Shown here piece by piece: positions 61,469 to 64,000 of a stretch of 64,000 bases of DNA. Under the pieces are notes generated by a model. It was not told the origin of the DNA. It made no database searches and was given only the letters and a program-made list of their open reading frames with translations. Source of the DNA: Brucella tritici (GTDB lineage: Bacteria; Pseudomonadota; Alphaproteobacteria; Rhizobiales; Rhizobiaceae); contig NZ_CADEAR010000009.1 in the NCBI RefSeq assembly GCF_902825325.1, positions 124,001 to 188,000 on the forward strand, read 5' to 3'. A program made the position numbers and the translations under genes. The number at the start of each line of letters is the position of its first letter. Within the stretch, counting starts at the first letter, position 1.

Positions 61469-62086
61469 TTAAATATCGAAAAAGACGGTTTCTTTATCGC
61501 CCTGCAAGTGAATATCGAAATGATAGACGCTATCCTCACGCTGACCGATCAGGGTTTGCACGCGGCTGCGATGTTCGATGCGTGCAAGAACAGGGTCCTC
61601 TGCATTGGCATCGGTTTCATCGGAAAAATACATCCGCGTTTGCAAGCCGAGATTAATGCCGCGGGCTACAATCCACAAGGTGACGTGTGGCGCCATAAGG
61701 CGGCCATCTTTGAAAGAGACGCGGCCAGGCTTGATCGTCTCGAAAGTAAATTCGCCTGTATCCATATGGCTCGGGCAACGGCCCCAACCACGAAAACCAG
61801 CGTCGGCCTTCCCTGTAGTTTCGGAAGGGCTGTTATAAAGGCCTTTCGCATCCGCTTGCCATATTTCGACAAGCGCATCGCGGAGTGGCGCGCCCATGCC
61901 GTCAATCACATGGCCCTTGATAGTGATGCGCTCGCCAGCGGTCTTCTCACCATAGAGAGGACCGGAGCCGAGATCTTGCTCAAATACACCGTTGATGCCG
62001 ACAAAGTTGGGGGTCAGTCCGATATGGACGTAAGGCCCAGCTGTCTGGGAGGCGGTTTCTTTCAGATAGCCGAGAGGTTGAACCAT
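61469..62086 (-). CDS. pcaG: Protocatechuate 3,4-dioxygenase alpha subunit
   Basis: A 205-residue subunit of the intradiol ring-cleavage dioxygenase (alpha-beta pairs). Start ATG at 62086 (MVQPLGYLKETASQTAGPYV) with GGAGGG 8 bases upstream, one base after the pcaH stop. Conserved segments: ALVEIWQADAKGLYN and GWGRCPSHMDTGEFTFETIKPG. As expected for the alpha subunit it lacks the full set of iron ligands (HVTLWI in place of HIH). Confidence 0.96.
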   Translation of the reverse strand: MVQPLGYLKETASQTAGPYVHIGLTPNFVGINGVFEQDLGSGPLYGEKTAGERITIKGHVIDGMGAPLRDALVEIWQADAKGLYNSPSETTGKADAGFRGWGRCPSHMDTGEFTFETIKPGRVSFKDGRLMAPHVTLWIVARGINLGLQTRMYFSDETDANAEDPVLARIEHRSRVQTLIGQREDSVYHFDIHLQGDKETVFFDI

Positions 62087-62087
62087 A

Positions 62088-62828
62088 TCAGTTGCCCTCC
62101 GGGCGATTTTCAAAGAAGGTCGAACGGCGTCCACGCAACACGATGTCGAATTTGTAAGCGAGCATGTCCATCGGCAGATTAGCGTTCATGTCCAGAGGTG
62201 CTACCAGCCGTTCGATAGCGGTTTTATCCGGAATGGTTTTGACGATCGGGCAAATCCAGATCAGCGGATCACCTTCGAAATACATCTGTGTGATGAGGCG
62301 CTGCGCAAAACCATGGCCGAACACCGAGAAATGAATGTGAGCAGGACGCCAGTCGTTCACGCCATTCGGCCAGGGATATGGGCCGGGCTTGATGGTCTTG
62401 AACCAGTAATAGCCGTTCTCGTCGGTAATCGTGCGACCGACGCCACCGAAGTTGGGATCGATGGCTGCGAGATAGGTTTCTTTCTTATGGCGATAGCGCC
62501 CACCTGCATTGGCCTGCCAGAACTCCAGCAAGGCGCCAGGAACAGGACGGTTACTTTCGTCCAGAACACGGCCGTGAACAAGGATGCGTGGACCTATCGG
62601 CATTTCGCCAGGGCGCGCATAGTTGAGGATAAGGTCGTTATCCAGTTCTTGCAGCATACTGTGCCCGAATACCGGGCCGGTAATTTCACTTTTGGTGCCT
62701 TCTAGCGAAAGCAGAGCACGGGTAGGTGAGCGGAGTACAGAGGTTTTGTACCACGGGGTATAAGCCGGTGGATGCATGGACAGATCGCGAGCAAAGAATG
62801 GAGTCGTCTCCGGCAGACTGTTCTTCAT
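62088..62828 (-). CDS. pcaH: Protocatechuate 3,4-dioxygenase beta subunit
   Basis: A 246-residue iron-containing catalytic subunit, cleaving protocatechuate to beta-carboxy-cis,cis-muconate. Iron ligands are visible with the spacing of the Pseudomonas enzyme: Tyr112 (GRYRHK), Tyr151 (GPYPWP), His164 and His166 ([10 protein letters not shown]). The start overlaps the pcaC end by 4 bases. Full length. Confidence 0.97.
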   Translation of the reverse strand: MKNSLPETTPFFARDLSMHPPAYTPWYKTSVLRSPTRALLSLEGTKSEITGPVFGHSMLQELDNDLILNYARPGEMPIGPRILVHGRVLDESNRPVPGALLEFWQANAGGRYRHKKETYLAAIDPNFGGVGRTITDENGYYWFKTIKPGPYPWPNGVNDWRPAHIHFSVFGHGFAQRLITQMYFEGDPLIWICPIVKTIPDKTAIERLVAPLDMNANLPMDMLAYKFDIVLRGRRSTFFENRPEGN

Positions 62829-63232
62829 TTTTTAGCTTCCTCCGCTTCCATCTGCGCATAGGTCTGCTTGGCGATCTTGAATGCGTGGTTCGATGCTGGA
62901 ACCCCTGCATAGATTGCGACATGCATCAATGCTTCGCAGATGTCCTCCTTTGTGGCGCCTGTATTTTTTGTGGCACGTATATGCATGGCGACTTCGTCGT
63001 CTTGCCCTAATGCCGCAAGGAGCGCTATCGTCACAATGGAACGTTCCCTTTTGGTCCAGCCAGGCCGCGACCAGACCGTTCCCCATGCGGCTTCCGTTAT
63101 AAGCTCCTGAAATGGGGCATCAAGGTCGGTTGCGCTGTTCGAAGCGCGATCCACATGCGTATCGCCCAAAACCGAACGGCGCACATCCATGCCGATCTTG
63201 TAACGTTCTGACAGCACGGCATTATCAGCCAT
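62825..63232 (-). CDS. pcaC: 4-carboxymuconolactone decarboxylase
   Basis: A 135-residue single-domain decarboxylase of the CMD fold, converting gamma-carboxymuconolactone to beta-ketoadipate enol-lactone. Family stretches: [40 protein letters not shown] and [17 protein letters not shown] with the catalytic histidine. It is a separate gene here, not fused to PcaD as in some bacteria. It follows pcaD by 14 bases. Confidence 0.96.
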   Translation of the reverse strand: MADNAVLSERYKIGMDVRRSVLGDTHVDRASNSATDLDAPFQELITEAAWGTVWSRPGWTKRERSIVTIALLAALGQDDEVAMHIRATKNTGATKEDICEALMHVAIYAGVPASNHAFKIAKQTYAQMEAEEAKK

Positions 63233-63246
63233 GGTTGTTCTCCATG

Positions 63247-64000
63247 CTAGAATCTGTTTGAAATAAAGTTACGCAGCAGCGAGACATAAGCATCTGGCTG
63301 TTCAACGCAGGGAATATGGCCGCTGGCAGCGATATCTGCGAAGTCGGCTTCAGGAATAAGGCTTGCCAGTTCGCGCACCAGAGTAGGCGGCGTGGAGCCG
63401 TCCTGATCGCCGACCAGACAGAGTGTCGGCACTGAAATACTCTTGGCTGCTTCGGTTAAATCCACATCACGCAGCGCAGCGCAGGTGGCCGCATAGCCGT
63501 CGAGCGGTTGTCGAATGAACATATTGCAATAGGCCCGATAAGCGGGATTATCAGAGCGCCGATAGACCGGCGTGAACCAGCGCGGCATCGTTGCGTCGAG
63601 GATGCTTGCCAGACCGTCCTGCTGAATAGCTGCTATACGAGCATCCCACATCTCTGCAGTGCCGATTTTATGCGCGGTATTTGACAGGACGAGCCCTGTC
63701 ACCAGATCTGGTCGCGCTGCATAAACACCCTGTGCAATCAGTCCGCCGACAGAAAGGCCGCAAATGATTGTCCGCTTTATCGATAGCCTGTCGAGTAGCC
63801 CAACGAGATCGGCAGCGAGCAGTTCGATAGTGTAGGGAGTGTTTCCGATATCTGAAAGGCCGTGACCGCGCTTGTCATAAACGAGTGTCGATATGTCGTT
63901 GTGCAGGCGTGTGCGAACTTCATCCCAGATGCGGAAATCAGTTCCGAGTGAATTTATGAAAACCAGAACGGGCTTTTCGTCTGCTACCCGTTGAAAATCA
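63247..64000 (-). CDS. pcaD: 3-oxoadipate enol-lactonase (5'-truncated at window edge)
   Basis: An alpha/beta hydrolase converting beta-ketoadipate enol-lactone to beta-ketoadipate. The frame runs from the right edge of the window; about 250 codons are visible (DFQRVADEKPVLVFINSLGT ... ), lacking perhaps the first 10-15 residues. The nucleophile is in GLSVGG, the acid in LVGDQDGSTPP and the histidine in SGHIPCVEQP. The upstream region with pcaQ, if present, lies outside. Confidence 0.95.
   Translation of the reverse strand, partial: DFQRVADEKPVLVFINSLGTDFRIWDEVRTRLHNDISTLVYDKRGHGLSDIGNTPYTIELLAADLVGLLDRLSIKRTIICGLSVGGLIAQGVYAARPDLVTGLVLSNTAHKIGTAEMWDARIAAIQQDGLASILDATMPRWFTPVYRRSDNPAYRAYCNMFIRQPLDGYAATCAALRDVDLTEAAKSISVPTLCLVGDQDGSTPPTLVRELASLIPEADFADIAASGHIPCVEQPDAYVSLLRNFISNRF

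Noticed and set aside
1-64000. Mobile elements, prophage genes, CRISPR arrays or tRNA-linked integration sites
   Set aside because: No transposase, integrase, regularly spaced repeats or tRNA genes were recognised; gene order looks like ordinary chromosomal operons with uniform style throughout.

Overview
The window reads as a gene-dense (about 90% coding), moderately GC-rich chromosome segment from an alphaproteobacterium of the order Hyphomicrobiales. Brucella/Ochrobactrum is the most likely group. This is inferred from protein style, from DUF1127 and DUF3775 genes, from a pcaDCHGB order of the rhizobial type with a short PcaB, from a D-aminopeptidase-like gene, and from the large number of ABC and TRAP importers. 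I see no rRNA, tRNA, insertion sequence, phage gene or CRISPR array. The first and last genes are cut by the window edges.

Layout. 1-3113 (+): the end of a dipeptide/oligopeptide ABC importer (BCDF; the binding protein lies outside). 3174-5162 (-): an aldehyde dehydrogenase and a DUF3775 protein. 5213-13378 (-): a complete Kdp potassium-uptake operon, kdpFABC plus the sensor/regulator pair kdpDE. It also carries two unannotated 28-residue membrane-protein genes, one before kdpF and one between kdpA and kdpB. 13543-18124 (-): a flavin dehydrogenase, a TauE/SafE permease, a branched-chain aminotransferase and a DMT exporter. 18379-22823 (+): DUF1127, DUF2938, an NCS2 purine permease, a nucleobase/nucleoside deaminase and a TIM-barrel protein.

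22881-33853 is a divergent sugar-acid catabolism locus. The minus-strand arm has two dehydrogenases, an enolase-superfamily dehydratase, an FAH-family enzyme and a TRAP importer. The plus-strand arm has a GlcD-like flavoenzyme, a FadR-type GntR regulator, a gluconate-5-dehydrogenase-like SDR and gluconokinase. A 15-bp motif repeated in front of two parts of the locus is a good candidate for the regulator's operator. 33856-35628 is an SLC13 permease. 35750-39917 is ugpBAEC for glycerol-3-phosphate.

40321-45886 is a LacI-type regulator followed by a polar amino-acid-type ABC importer, a D-2-hydroxyacid dehydrogenase and a small ferredoxin-like-fold protein. A perfect 18-bp palindrome sits on the probable -10 box of this operon. 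45899-55647 is a peptide-salvage locus: an M19 dipeptidase divergent from a second dipeptide ABC importer, a D-aminopeptidase-like serine hydrolase and adenine deaminase. 55648-64000 (-) is the protocatechuate branch of the beta-ketoadipate pathway (pcaDCHGB) with a LivFGMHK-type importer that probably takes up protocatechuate. A PcaQ-like box lies at the end of pcaB.

The whole segment looks like a nutrient-scavenging region. The features least explained by known annotation are the two extra Kdp small proteins, the sugar-acid locus of unknown substrate, several perfect palindromes in control regions, and the hairpins that follow three of the solute-binding-protein genes. All functions are inferred from sequence patterns read by eye; no database search was run.
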